A stretch of 64,000 nucleotides of DNA from Streptomyces sp. AC512_CC834. GTDB taxonomy: Bacteria; Actinomycetota; Actinomycetes; Streptomycetales; Streptomycetaceae. Position 1 is the stretch's first letter. Each line of letters begins with the position of its first letter. The stretch spans positions 1-64,000 of the forward strand of contig NZ_JAGMUO010000034.1 in the NCBI RefSeq assembly GCF_019049325.1, written 5' to 3'. The notes below the pieces were generated by a model that was not told where the DNA came from, did no database searches, and worked only from the letters and a program-made list of their open reading frames with translations. Of the stretch, positions 1 to 9,080 are shown in pieces. Both the position numbers and the translations under genes were made by a program.

Positions 1-48
1 CGCCGCCACAGAAACCGACTGAACCACCACAACCACAGACCACATGGG

Positions 49-620
49 TCACGATTCAATCGGCCAAAGTGGGTCCGCGTTCAGACGCCCCCGACACGGA
101 ACCCGGATTCCGGCCATGACCGCCTCGAAGGCCGGCGCGTCACCAGCCTGTCCTGCAGTGACATGGATGGACAGAGGCCGTGCCTGGCTGTCACTGGCCA
201 GGTGGACCTTCGTGCTCAAGCCACCGCGGGAGCGTCCAAGTGCGTGATCCTCTGGCTCGGACCGGCCGGGCGCCCCCTTTTCCCAGCGCCGGCCGAATGC
301 TGGTGAGCCCGGCAGATGGTGGAGTCCACCGAGACTGTCCAGCCCACGTCGTCGTCGGCATCCGCCACCGCGAGGACAGCCGCGAGGATCCGTTCCCATG
401 TGCCGTCCACAGCCCACCTGATCAGCCGTTTGTGCGCGGTCTGAAAGGGACCGAGTTCTTCGGGCAAGTCTCGCCAGGGCGAACAGGTGCGGTACTTCCA
501 CGCGATGGCTTCCAGCGTGCGGCGATGATCGGCCCACCGTCGTCCACGGACCGGATCGGCCGGCATCAGCGGCTCGATCCGGTCCCACATCGCATCAGTG
601 ATCACTAACCGGACAGACAC
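49..620 (-). mobile_element. IS5-family transposase, truncated, two reading frames
   Basis: Reading from 620, the first frame (134 codons) begins MSVRLVITDAMWDRIEPLMP, the usual N-terminus of IS5/IS427-group DDE transposases, and includes the first catalytic Asp (SVDSTICRAHQHSAG). The second frame carries the expected continuation (SEPEDHALGRSRGGLSTKVHL). The two frames overlap at an A4G5 run (complement of 273-281), the kind of slippery site where this group makes a programmed -1 shift, so the split itself may be normal. The protein is nonetheless cut short after MAGIRVP: the second Asp (DKAY motif) and the Glu are missing. I therefore call it a dead remnant. Its 3' side runs into unrelated sequence near 100. 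Seen: motifs and slippery run. Inferred: frameshifting and inactivity. Confidence 0.8.
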
Positions 621-649
621 ATCCGATCAACTGATCAACCCATCAAAGA

Positions 650-1147
650 GACACGCGCTAGCCGCCGCCGGTCATCCGGGTGGCACCGTCGAAGTGCGGA
701 TGACGGCGTTCGGGCTCAAGCGCTGCCACATGCGCCGCACCATCCAGGCGGAACTCCTGCGCATGGGTGAACTCGTCGCCGCCGACGTCGTGCTGATCGC
801 GGCCCCGGTGTACAACTTCTCCGTGCCCGCGTCGCTGAAGGCGTGGATCGACCGGGTGACCTGCCCGAAGATGCCCCTGGCGGGACGGCGGTTCGTCGTA
901 ACCCACGTGCGGGGGGCGGCGCGTACGGGCCGGGCACCCTGCGTCACCCTTATGACCACCACGAGCGTCATCTGCGGGATTCCTTCGCCGGCCACTCCGC
1001 CGTGCCGCAGGAGGCGATGACCTTCGTCGGCGCTGAAGTGGTCAATTCCCGCCTCGATCCCGCGCTCGCCGCCCGTCGTGAGGCCCACGACGCGTTCCGC
1101 ACGGCAGCCCCGGCCGCGCGGCCCGCGAGCTGGGACAGACGCTGTGA
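650..1147 (+). pseudogene. FMN-dependent NADH-azoreductase remnant, frameshifted
   Basis: One frame reads ELVAADVVLIAAPVYNFSVP then LKAWIDRVTCPKMPLAGRRF, the FMN-binding core of AzoR-type flavodoxin-fold azoreductases. The remainder (GGAYGPGTLRHPYDHHERHL, then NSRLDPALAARREAHD) lies in another frame after about 910. The N-terminal strand-loop that normally begins such proteins is missing or degraded. A frameshift plus N-terminal loss make a functional product very unlikely. It is one of several decayed metabolic genes between two transposase fragments. Confidence 0.7.
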
Positions 1148-1412
1148 GCCGGCTGCCGCTGGACGCGGCGGGCCTCGTCGAGGTCGCCCGGTCGCAGAGC
1201 ATCAGGCCCACGGCCGGCTCGGTCTCCCCGCTGTCACTGGCGATGCGGACACTGCCCGTCGGCACGGCGCACGCGGTCTTCACCGGCATCGGCGCGGCAG
1301 GCGCCGTCAGTTTGGGGGTGCTCGTCCACTGCGAGCCCGTCTCCCTCGGCCGAATCGCCGCGCTGTGCCTGATCGTTTGCTCGATCTGCGCGGGGGTGAG
1401 GGAGGAGTTCTT
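1141..1412 (+). pseudogene. SMR-family (EmrE/QacE-like) efflux pump remnant
   Basis: The frame reads DAAGLVEVARSQSIRPTAG, matching the first helix of small multidrug resistance proteins including the conserved membrane Glu, then jumps directly to SPLSLAMRTLPVGTAHAVFT and IGAAGAVSLGVLVHCEP, the third and fourth helices. The second helix (about 25 residues) is deleted and the natural stop is not reached in frame. Such proteins export cationic drugs by proton exchange as dimers; this copy cannot be functional. The assignment rests on recognisable family motifs, not on an alignment. Confidence 0.65.
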
Positions 1413-1439
1413 CTGCTTCATGACCACCGTCCGGGTGCC

Positions 1440-1760
1440 CTCGTGGTCCCGCGGACGGTCGTACTGCTCGGGGACGCGGCGGCGGCGACAGCCCTGCTGG
1501 GCGACGGGTCCAGCATGGCGATGGCGGGCGCGTACGCCCTCGCAGAAGAGCTGGCCGCCCATCCGGGTGATCACGCCCGCGCCTTCGCCGCCTACGAGTC
1601 GCGGCTCCGCCGCGAGGTAGGCCCGCGGCAGCGACGCGTCGGTCTGCTCTCCAGGCTCCTGGTTCCCCGCACCCGGCCGGGCCTCGGGGTGCGCAACGCG
1701 GTGGGCCGCACGGTCGGTCGCACGAACCGGATCGCCTCCCGCGAAGCCGCGAACCGGTAG
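1440..1760 (+). pseudogene. FAD-dependent monooxygenase, C-terminal fragment
   Basis: The reading frame contains TVVLLGDAAAATALLGDGSS then MAMAGAYALAEELAAHPGDH, which resembles the GDAAH FAD-ribityl motif and the following helix of PHBH-type aromatic monooxygenases, with the usual AFAAYESRLR tail. The His of GDAAH is replaced by Ala. The N-terminal FAD and substrate domains are absent; the frame upstream belongs to other fragments. It ends with its own stop near 1760. Read as a decayed gene end. Confidence 0.6.
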
Positions 1761-1966
1761 ACCGGGTCCGCACCGACCGCTCACCGGTCGGTGCGCAGCA
1801 CCGCGGTAGCTCTCAGCCGGGTCAGCGCCGCCAGGTCCCACGAGCCCGGCTCGGCGTGACAGGTCATCGCCGACGCGGCAGGTCGGCTGCTGTCGGCCTC
1901 ACCCACCGTTCCCGGCGCTCGCCACGACAAGGGCGCTGCCGGTGACTATGCCCCCGCGACGCGGAG

Positions 1967-2212
1967 GTGAAGTGCTGGGCGGACAAGGCGTATCAAGGCG
2001 CCGACGGCATCATCCGGGTGCCCTTCCGCGGCCTGCGTCTCAAGCTGCGGCAACGTCGGCACAACAGCACCCACGCCAGGATCCGTTGCCTCGGCGAGCA
2101 AGCCATGGCCGCCCTGGAGGGCTGGCGCCTCCCGCGGGAACTCCGCTGTGGCACCAACCGGGTCGCCGCCGTTGTGAAGACCATCCCCGCCCTGCGTCAC
2201 GCCTCAACCTGA
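1967..2212 (+). mobile_element. DDE transposase C-terminal fragment (IS5-like)
   Basis: An 81-codon open frame starts MKCWADKAYQGADGIIRVPF and ends in KIPALRH-like residues followed by a stop. DKAYQG is the second catalytic Asp region of IS5-type transposases, and HARIRCLGEQAMAALEGWRL matches the helix carrying the catalytic Glu. The N-terminal two thirds are absent. The sequence differs in family subgroup from the transposase at 49-620, so two separate insertions have decayed here. The fragment abuts the subtilase remnant at 2221 within ten bases. Confidence 0.7.
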
Positions 2213-2220
2213 GGTTGGAA

Positions 2221-2640
2221 ATGGCTCACTGTCGTGGCCTCCTCCGTCGTTGGCCGTCCAGGTGTTGGAAAATGAAGTCGCAGCCCGGCAGCACCTTGGA
2301 GCCCAGCTCGCTGTGCTTGGTGACGCCGGTGTCGATGACCGCCATGCGCCATGGCCACGCCCCTGCCTGTGGCCTGCTTCCAAGCCGACGGAACGTTCAT
2401 GCCGGCCGTGGTCTCGTACAGGTCCCACCGGGCCTTGTACTCGGCGGGGTCGACCGCGGTGCCGTACACCCGGCGGTCGGGGACGACGACCTCGAGCCGG
2501 TCGAGGGCTTCATCGTCGAGTACAAGCCCCCGGGCGCCACCGGTGCACAACCTCACCTGTGTGCCCGGCTCCTGCTTTCCGAGTGCCGCCCGCTCCTCGA
2601 TGATGGCGGCGGTGAGCGGAAACACGCGAACGCCGCAGTC
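2221..2640 (-). pseudogene. Subtilase (S8) N-terminal remnant, frameshifted
   Basis: Minus-strand frame reads LDDEALDRLEVVVPDRRVYG and then YETTAGMNVPSAWKQATGRG, the end of the propeptide and start of the catalytic domain of secreted Streptomyces subtilases. The following catalytic-Asp segment (AVIDTGVTKHSELGSKVLPG) is found only in a second frame, and TWTANDGGGH in a third, so at least two frameshifts are present. His and Ser of the triad lie beyond the truncation at about 2220, next to the transposase fragment. Nonfunctional; probably interrupted by the neighbouring element. Confidence 0.75.
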
Positions 2641-3190
2641 CGGTGGGCTATCCGTCCGCCCCGTCTACGGACACCTATTCATTCCGAGGCGGACCGCGCC
2701 GTTCGGACTCAATTCCAGAAATGGGTGACGTGTCCATCCAAAGGGAAGGAAAGGCCGTCTTTCGAAGAAAGAAGCGGGTGTTCTGTGGACCTCCGTTTCC
2801 GAACGGCGCCGTGCCCGGAGAGTGATTGCGTATCCGTGGATCCGGCGTTCCGGATGTTCAGGGACACGGAGCGGCGCCTAGTTTCAGGTGTCAGCCCGCC
2901 GGGCTCGCAGGACCGCGCAGTAACTGCGTGGAATCTGCCCAGTCTCGGTTGGCCGGCACGTGCACGGGCGTGTGGAACGAGCCGTGCATGCCGCTTCCCG
3001 GCTGTCCCGAGCCGGACGGCATCGCGCGCCGCTTTTCAGCGGTCGGCCGGGCGTGCTCCGCGGTGCGCCTCGACGCCGGGAGCTCGTCCACACGCCCGGG
3101 CACCCATGCCCGCCGAATCGCCAGGAGAGGCGGTGGAAATCCCGCTCGTGTGTGTGGCCGATGATGTGATCGTCTTGCTACGGTGCGGCG
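2641..3190. other. Gene-poor stretch before the LuxR regulator
   Basis: About 550 bases in which I recognise no gene. Open frames exist on both strands but none has a recognisable motif or consistent codon bias. The part near 2690-2760 is less GC-rich than its surroundings and could hold promoter elements for the regulator at 3191, but I cannot name a specific site. Confidence 0.4.
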
Positions 3191-6040
3191 ATGAGCGAGG
3201 ATGACGGCGTGATCGCTACGCGTGGTTCCGCCGGGTGGCCCCTGGCCCGAGTCCTCGCCGACGAGCGTGCCGAACCAGTGCTGCTGTTCGTCGAAGGCGC
3301 CGCCGGCGAGGGAAAGAGCCACCTGCTCCAGGAACTGGCCGGCCTGCCCAAGAGCGCGGACACGCCCGGCCGGTGGTGGCGGTGCGGAGCCGGCGGCGGG
3401 CCGCCGCACAAGGACGAGCACGAAAACCTACCAACCCTGTGGCTCGTGGACGACGTCCACCGGGCGGGCGGAGACGAACTCCGGCGGCTGCGCCAGGTGC
3501 TGGAGGGACTGCGGCCGGGCTCGGCGGCCGCGGTGACCTACCGTCCCGAGGAACTCCCCGTGCCCGGTCTGCCTCTGGGCGCCCCGCCGATGACGTACCC
3601 GTCCGGGATGACAGTGCTCCGGCACCGGCTGGTGCCCTGGGACGAGGAACGCGTCCGCCGGGTTGCCGTACAGGCGCTGGGTGAAGGCTGTTCGGCCGAG
3701 GCGGTGCGCCGACTGCACGAGCGGACCGGCGGAGTGCCCCGGGTGGTCGTCGACGTCCTCGCCGTACTGCGGGAGCAGCGGCCGGCGTTCACCGGCACGG
3801 CCGTCGAGGTGGAAGCGGCCGGTACACCGGCCCGGCTGGCGGAGCTGGTGTTGAGCCGTACGCACGCGCTGCCTCCCGAGGACCGGCCGGTGGCCTGGGC
3901 GGCCGCCGTCCTCGACGGACCCGTCGGCCGCGACGAACTGATCGCGGTGTCGGGTCTCGGAGCCGTGACGGGGAACACCGCGCTGCTGCGGGCCCTGGAG
4001 GGCGCGGCGCTCGCGGAGCTCGGCGAAGACCGCTACGGCTTCGCCGTCCCGCTGGCGGCGCCGGCCGTGCGCGCTTCCCTGCCGGGACCCGTCCGCCAGG
4101 ACCTGCACGGGCGGGCGGCGAAAGCGCTGGCCCGCAGGCAGCCCGTGCCCTGGGCCGCCGTCGCCGACCACCACAGGGCGGCCGGCGACAGCCACAGATG
4201 GATCAACGCGGTGGAGAGGGCCGCCGAGTCGGCGGCGGCCGGCAGCCGGCACCAGGAAGCCGTCAACCTGCTGGAACGGACGCTGGCCACCCCCGGCCTC
4301 CCGCCCCGGGTCCGTGCCCGGCTGGCCCCGCTGCTGGCCCGCAGCGCCGTGACCGGGCTGCGCTCCGACCAGACCGTCGAGGTCCTCGCGCAGATCGTGC
4401 GGGACGCGTCCCTCCCTGCGGCCGTACGCGGAGAACTGCGGCTCGACCTGGGCCTGATGCTGTGCAACCAGATGGGCCGGTACCCCGAGGGCTGGCGCGC
4501 CCTGGAGATCGCCGCCACCGAACTGCGCGAGGTGCGCCCCGGCCTGGCCGCACGTGCCATGGGGGCGCTGTCCAGCCCTTTCTGGCCGGGCAACTCCCTC
4601 GACGTCCACCGAGAGTGGCTGGTCAAGGCCACGGCCGCCGCGGACGCGAGCGGGGACGACGCGATGCGTACGGCGGTTCTGGCCAACCACGTCGCACTCG
4701 CGATGAGTTGCGCCGAACCAGGCGCGTGGGAGCTGGTGTGCAGGCTGCCCAGGGACACCACCGATCCCGCGCGCGCCGGGCAGGCGGCACGCGGTCTGTG
4801 CAACGCCGCGGACGCCGCCGTGTGGCTCGGCCTGCACGAGCGGGCGGCCGACCTGCTTGCGGAGGGGCGGGAGCTGTCCGCACGCAGCGGTGCGCCCTAC
4901 TTCGAGCACAACGCGCTAGGGGCACAACTGCTGCAGGAATGGTGGACCGGCCAGTGGCCGGGTCTGGCCCAGCGATGCGAGGACTTCGTCGCCGCGACCG
5001 CCGACATGCCGCTCATCGCCGCAGATGCCTACGTCGTCCGCGGCCTGCTCACCCTGGCCCAGGGCGAGTGGGGGGAGACGGTGTCCTGGCTGTCCCAGCG
5101 CGGGACGTTCGGCACGGAAGACCTTCCCGTATCCCTGGCCGCGACGGCGGCCGGCGCCCTGGTCCGCCTCGCCCTGGCCCGCCAGGAGACGCAGACCGCG
5201 GCGGAACAGGCGCGTGCCGCTTGGTCGATCGTGGCCGGGAAGGGTGTGTGGCCGTGGGCCGCGGAACTCGCGCCGTGGGCCGTGGAAGCGCTGGCGCGCG
5301 CGGGCGACGGGGCCACGGCGCGGGCCATGGTCCGGGACTTCGCCCAGGGCCTCGGCCAAGGTGACGCGCCCGCTGCCAGGGCCGCGCTGATCTGGAGCCG
5401 GGCCGTGCTCGCCGAAACGGAAGCACCCGCCCGGGACGGGCGGGACGGACTGCTGCGGGCCGCGGAGCTGTACCGGCAGGCCGCGGCGGCCTACGAGGAG
5501 CTGCCCCGCCCCTACACGCAGGCGGTGACGGCGGAGGGTGCCGGGCGCTGCGTGCTCGCGGCGCACACCGAGGGCGGTCCCGGCCCGGTCGCGGAGGGCG
5601 AGCACACCGCCGCGTCGGCGGAACCGGCGGCCGACTGCGCCTCCGTCCTGGCGGCGGTGGCCGAGCTGGAGTCCTGCGCTCAACGCTTCACCGATCTGGG
5701 CGCCGTCTGGGACGCGGCCCGGACCAGGGCCCTGCTGCGCACGCGCCGGCCGGCCAAGAAGAACCGCCCGCCCGGACGCCCCTCGCACGCCGACGAGTTG
5801 TCTCCCCGGGAGGCGGAGGTGGCGCAGCTCGCGGTCTCCGGTCTGACCAACCGGGAGATCGCCGCGACCTTGCACCTGTCTCCCCGCACGGTGGAGCAGC
5901 ACATCGCCCGCGCCATGCGCAAGACCGGTGCGCTCTCCCGCCGTAACCTCGCCGCCCGCCTCGGTGGCGGCCCCGAAGCGGTAAGCACCCTCTCGCCCAC
6001 CGGTAACAGCCGGCCCTTCAGGGCAAGTGAGTTCTGCTGA
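3191..6040 (+). CDS. LAL-type LuxR-family transcriptional regulator
   Basis: A 949-residue protein of the large ATP-binding LuxR (LAL/MalT-like) class. A Walker A loop (GAAGEGKS, residues 36-43) and a Walker B strand (LWLVDDVH, about 82-89) define an N-terminal ATPase. A long helical, TPR-like middle (about 270-830) is rich in Ala and Leu. The C-terminal HTH reads ELSPREAEVAQLAVSGLTNR followed by EIAATLHLSPRTVEQHI, typical of the LuxR/GerE domain. LAL proteins are usually pathway-specific activators driven by a ligand and ATP. No ligand can be inferred. The adjacent downstream gene, an extracellular protease on the same strand with a long structured leader, is the obvious candidate target. 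The Walker A begins unusually close to the N-terminus. Confidence 0.9.
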   Translation: MSEDDGVIATRGSAGWPLARVLADERAEPVLLFVEGAAGEGKSHLLQELAGLPKSADTPGRWWRCGAGGGPPHKDEHENLPTLWLVDDVHRAGGDELRRLRQVLEGLRPGSAAAVTYRPEELPVPGLPLGAPPMTYPSGMTVLRHRLVPWDEERVRRVAVQALGEGCSAEAVRRLHERTGGVPRVVVDVLAVLREQRPAFTGTAVEVEAAGTPARLAELVLSRTHALPPEDRPVAWAAAVLDGPVGRDELIAVSGLGAVTGNTALLRALEGAALAELGEDRYGFAVPLAAPAVRASLPGPVRQDLHGRAAKALARRQPVPWAAVADHHRAAGDSHRWINAVERAAESAAAGSRHQEAVNLLERTLATPGLPPRVRARLAPLLARSAVTGLRSDQTVEVLAQIVRDASLPAAVRGELRLDLGLMLCNQMGRYPEGWRALEIAATELREVRPGLAARAMGALSSPFWPGNSLDVHREWLVKATAAADASGDDAMRTAVLANHVALAMSCAEPGAWELVCRLPRDTTDPARAGQAARGLCNAADAAVWLGLHERAADLLAEGRELSARSGAPYFEHNALGAQLLQEWWTGQWPGLAQRCEDFVAATADMPLIAADAYVVRGLLTLAQGEWGETVSWLSQRGTFGTEDLPVSLAATAAGALVRLALARQETQTAAEQARAAWSIVAGKGVWPWAAELAPWAVEALARAGDGATARAMVRDFAQGLGQGDAPAARAALIWSRAVLAETEAPARDGRDGLLRAAELYRQAAAAYEELPRPYTQAVTAEGAGRCVLAAHTEGGPGPVAEGEHTAASAEPAADCASVLAAVAELESCAQRFTDLGAVWDAARTRALLRTRRPAKKNRPPGRPSHADELSPREAEVAQLAVSGLTNREIAATLHLSPRTVEQHIARAMRKTGALSRRNLAARLGGGPEAVSTLSPTGNSRPFRASEFC

Positions 6041-6335
6041 GCCGGAGCTCTCTGTCCTGACCCCAGACGTCCGCGGTCGCGGCCGTCCAGTCGAGGACCC
6101 AGCCGGGGCGCAGCCCGCGAGCCGACCAGGTGTCGGCCGTAGATTTCGGGCACGACGTCGGCTCCTTGTTTCTGTGTTTCTGTGTTTCTGCGCGCTTTCC
6201 CGACGGACCGCATCAACGTAGGAACGGGCTCGGGCAGCTACTCCGCAGGGACTCCTGGTTTTCTGCGTATCCGTGAATACGCCCTCCTGATACAACAGCG
6301 AACGCGATACCTCTATGGTTCGGCAACGGCTCGAG

Positions 6336-6360
6336 TGTTCCCTTCTGTTCAACAGAAACA
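6336..6360. promoter_or_regulatory. Palindromic site TTCTGTT-C-AACAGAA
   Basis: A perfect 7-bp inverted repeat around a single base occupies 6343-6357, flanked by GTGTT (6336-6340) and ACAC (6357-6360), which extend the symmetry imperfectly. It lies in an AT-enriched stretch 190 bp upstream of the protease start, and looks like a transcription factor operator. The regulator is unknown; the LAL regulator next door is one candidate. Confidence 0.5.
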
Positions 6361-6380
6361 CCGCGATTTATGTTAAATGA

Positions 6381-6415
6381 ATTTCCCGCCGCCTGCATCT
6401 TGAAATTCGGGAAAT
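6381..6415. promoter_or_regulatory. Inverted repeat ATTTCCCG...CGGGAAAT
   Basis: Perfect 8-bp arms at 6381-6388 and 6408-6415 with a 19-base loop, in the same AT-enriched leader. Could be an operator or a weak hairpin. No function assigned. Confidence 0.35.
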
Positions 6416-6459
6416 GGCTGCGCAATAGTTCGGGTCCACGGCGGGTCGGTGACCCACCG

Positions 6460-6529
6460 TCAGACAGGAACTGCCGCTGTCCGAAGCGCAGTTGCGCTCC
6501 GGCGGTCCCCCCATTGGGTTCCTGTCTGA
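6460..6529. promoter_or_regulatory. Long-range 12-bp inverted repeat in protease leader
   Basis: TCAGACAGGAAC at 6460-6471 is exactly complementary to GTTCCTGTCTGA at 6518-6529, 46 bases apart. The right arm ends 7 bases before the ribosome binding site (GGAAGGA, 6536-6542) of the protease. Just upstream, GGGTC-GGT-GACCC (6443-6455) forms a further small palindrome. If transcribed, the long stem would place the start region beside a stable helix, so translational or attenuation control is plausible. This is inference from symmetry only. Confidence 0.45.
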
Positions 6530-6547
6530 TACCCGGAAGGAATCAAC

Positions 6548-7756
6548 GTGCGCAACTCTCGTAAGTACCGCCTGGCTGCGGTTGGTATCGCGCTCTCGGC
6601 GTCCGCGGTCCTGGGAACCCAGACCATGGCGCAGGCGCAGACGCAGGGCACGACAGACACCGCCCCCCGCTACCAGCCCGAGATGGTCCGGGCGCTGGCG
6701 GCTTCGCTCGGTGTGAGCGAGGGGGCCGCGATCGACCGTCTGGACCGGCAGGACGCCCAGCAGGCCAAGCTCGCCGAGCTCGCCAGGAGAGGGATAGCCG
6801 GCGACGGGGCCTTCTTCGACGCCTCCGGCAAGCTGACCGTCAACGTCGCCGACAGTGCGGCCGCGGCCAGGGTCGAGAAGGCCGGCCTCGACGCCCGGGT
6901 GCCCGCCCGTGGCCAGGCCGCACTCGACAAGATCAAGGCCGAACTGGACGCCCTCGCCGCCAAGAAGGTCCCCTCCGGAGTGGTCGCCTGGTCCGTGAAC
7001 CTGGCCGCCGACAAGGTGACCGTCAAGGTCAACAACGACCGTGGAGCCGCCGCCGAGGCGTTCCTCGCCCGCGCCGCCAAGCACGGTGCCGCCGTTGACA
7101 TCGTGCGTGGTCAGGAGAAGCTCGAGCCCAAGGCCGCGATCCACCCCGGCAGCAAGATGACCTTCAACAACACCAGCCAGTGGTGTTCGGTCGGCTACGG
7201 CGCCCATGACAGCTCCGGTCGGCAGTACCTGGTCAGCGCCGGACACTGCATCGTGAACACCCTGCGCTACGACGGGACGGCATTCGCCAAGGGCTACAAG
7301 ACCCGCTACGCCCTCGGCACCCGCAGTGTCGACATGGGCATCGCGACCGTCAACTCCGGCCACTCCATCGCCACCAGCGTCGGCACCTGGGGCAACACCG
7401 ACCCGATCGCCGTCAAGGGGAGCAGCCGGGCCGCCTCCGGTGCCGCGATCTGCAAGTCCGGCGCCACCACCGGCTGGACCTGCGGTGCGATCGATTCCTA
7501 CAACAACACCGTCACCTACGTCGACCTCAACGGTGGTCCTGACACCGTCGTATCGGGCTTGGCGGCCTCCAGCGTCTGCGTCGAGGGCGGTGACAGCGGA
7601 GGCGCCTACATCTCCGGCAACCAGGCCCAGGGCATGACCTCCGGCGGTCCGACCAACCAGCAGTGCTCCGGCGGGGTCAACTCCCGCGGCTCCTCCTACT
7701 TCCAGCCGCTCGACGACGCCCTCAGCTACTACGGGCTGACGCTCAACACCAACTGA
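6548..7756 (+). CDS. Secreted S1 serine protease, streptogrisin/alpha-lytic type
   Basis: 402 residues with GTG start and RBS GGAAGGA. A Sec signal peptide (RKYRLAAVGIALSASAV, cut near AQAQ) is followed by an alpha-lytic-protease-type propeptide (about 45-195) that acts as a folding chaperone and inhibitor. The mature chymotrypsin-fold domain contains the triad: His in SAGHC, Asp in SVDMGIA, and Ser in CVEGGDSGGAY. Cys residues around these motifs fit the disulfides of streptogrisins. Length is typical for the family. The leader holds three inverted repeats, so expression is probably controlled. Role: extracellular protein breakdown. Very confident in family; specificity not determined. Confidence 0.95.
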   Translation: MRNSRKYRLAAVGIALSASAVLGTQTMAQAQTQGTTDTAPRYQPEMVRALAASLGVSEGAAIDRLDRQDAQQAKLAELARRGIAGDGAFFDASGKLTVNVADSAAAARVEKAGLDARVPARGQAALDKIKAELDALAAKKVPSGVVAWSVNLAADKVTVKVNNDRGAAAEAFLARAAKHGAAVDIVRGQEKLEPKAAIHPGSKMTFNNTSQWCSVGYGAHDSSGRQYLVSAGHCIVNTLRYDGTAFAKGYKTRYALGTRSVDMGIATVNSGHSIATSVGTWGNTDPIAVKGSSRAASGAAICKSGATTGWTCGAIDSYNNTVTYVDLNGGPDTVVSGLAASSVCVEGGDSGGAYISGNQAQGMTSGGPTNQQCSGGVNSRGSSYFQPLDDALSYYGLTLNTN

Positions 7757-7776
7757 GCACATCCGTAGCGGGACCG

Positions 7777-7816
7777 GCCGGGGGCAGCTCGCGAGACATG
7801 ACGAGCGGCCCCCGGC
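7777..7816 (+). terminator. Hairpin terminator after protease gene
   Basis: GCCGGGGGC (7777-7785) pairs exactly with GCCCCCGGC (7808-7816), and the loop itself can form GCTCG/CGAGC. It lies 20 bases after the protease stop and before the next gene. GC-rich hairpins without a T tract are common terminators in Streptomyces. Confidence 0.6.
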
Positions 7817-7898
7817 TGCCTTTCCGGCGGGCCTCTGGCCCGCCCCGGCCGCAGACCGTTCCAGCCCGACCGAAGCCCTCCAACCGCTGGAAGACGCC

Positions 7899-8810
7899 AT
7901 GCCCAACGCCCCCCACGCCGACGACCCGAACCTGATGTTCGCGACCGCGTTCAAAGAGGCCCTGCGACAGCGAGGACTGCCGCTGGATCACGTACGCGAC
8001 CACCTCCAGTCGCACGGAATCACCGTCAGCCCCGCCACCCTCAGCTACTGGCGAAGCGGCCGCAGCCAGCCCGAAAGACTCCAGTCCCTGCGCGCCGTCG
8101 ACATCATGGAACCCCTTCTCGGCCTCCCGAGCGGCGCCCTGCGGTCGCTGCTGAGACGCAGGCCGCGCGGCTGGGCCCCGCCGCACGACCCGGCCGCCGT
8201 GCGCAGCGTCTACGGCGAGAACTCCGACCTCGAGAAGGCCCTCGGCGACGCCTTCCCCCACCTCAACGCCGACCTGCGGCGACTGGTCGTACACGAGTCG
8301 GTGAACGTGAACCAGCACCGCCTCGTCGACGAGACCCGCGTCACCGTCGCGGTCAGAGCGATCCACGACGACGCGCGCCATCTGACGGCCGTTCACATTC
8401 TGGACTCGTGGAAGGCCGGCACGGTCGACTTGACCGTCCCCCACGGTCCGCCCCCGAGCATCCGGTTCCGACCGGAACTGAACTGCGTGATCGCCGACAT
8501 CCCGTTCGGTCGCCGACTGGCCAGGAACGAGACCGCGGTCGTCGAGTACACGCTCCGCTCCGCCTCCACCGTGGGCATCTCCCACCAGCACGAACGCCGT
8601 ACCGCCACCCCCCTGCAGACCTACCTGCTGCAGGTACGGTTCCATCCCCGGGCGGTGCCGTCCAGGTGCTGGCACTACTACCGCAGGCAACTCGGCATCA
8701 AGCCCCTGAGCCGGCAGCTCGCGCCCCTGGACGACTCCCGCACCACGCACCTGCTGCCCACGAAGTGCCCGCCCGGCGCGTACGGCGTCGAATGGCAGTG
8801 GACGGACTGA
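7899..8810 (+). CDS. HTH (XRE-like) domain protein of unknown role
   Basis: 303 residues. The N-terminus (about 12-75) is helical with the pattern FKEALRQRGLPLDHVRDHLQ, then VSPATLSYWRSGRSQPERLQ, which matches an XRE/Cro-type HTH with a recognition helix ending in WRSG. The remaining 220 residues are a beta-rich region with no known motif, ending HRCWHYYRRQLG-like and VEWQWTD. This two-part layout is frequent in streptomycetes where such proteins are annotated only as helix-turn-helix proteins. It is separated from the protease by a hairpin, so is probably its own transcription unit. Start ATG chosen for GGAAG seven bases upstream. Function unknown. Confidence 0.7.
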   Translation: MPNAPHADDPNLMFATAFKEALRQRGLPLDHVRDHLQSHGITVSPATLSYWRSGRSQPERLQSLRAVDIMEPLLGLPSGALRSLLRRRPRGWAPPHDPAAVRSVYGENSDLEKALGDAFPHLNADLRRLVVHESVNVNQHRLVDETRVTVAVRAIHDDARHLTAVHILDSWKAGTVDLTVPHGPPPSIRFRPELNCVIADIPFGRRLARNETAVVEYTLRSASTVGISHQHERRTATPLQTYLLQVRFHPRAVPSRCWHYYRRQLGIKPLSRQLAPLDDSRTTHLLPTKCPPGAYGVEWQWTD

Positions 8811-8814
8811 AACA

Positions 8815-8960
8815 CGCTTCGCGAGGGCCCGGAAGCCGTACAGCAGGGCGGCGCCGGTCGCGGGGTGGACGGCCCATCGGGTGCGGGGCATCGCGGTGAA
8901 CCAGTCGGCGGAGTGGTCGGCGCCGTCGTGGGCGAGCGGGTTGGGGCGATGCCGTCGAGA
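8815..8960 (-). pseudogene. Unidentified coding remnant
   Basis: Minus-strand frame from about 8960 to 8826 reads HSADWFTAMPRTRWAVHPAT then GAALLYGFRALA with nearly every codon ending in G or C, the bias of a real Streptomyces gene. Bias collapses at AAG CGT GTT TCA near 8820, and no start codon or stop bounds the stretch. I do not recognise the family. The remainder up to 9080 shows no gene. Confidence 0.35.
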
Positions 8961-9080
8961 TGGCGTGATGTGTGGGCGGAGGGCCGCATTCGACGTATGT
9001 CCACGGACGGCAGGAGGTGTGACGGGTGGCATCACGCGCGAGAGCATGGGGCGGTCCCGGTCAAGGCCCTAGGTACATGA

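Noticed and set aside
49..620. Active IS element
   Set aside because: Second Asp and Glu of the DDE triad are missing and no pair of terminal inverted repeats could be matched.
2884..3093. Minus-strand open frames before the LuxR gene
   Set aside because: No motif, poor codon bias and no RBS.
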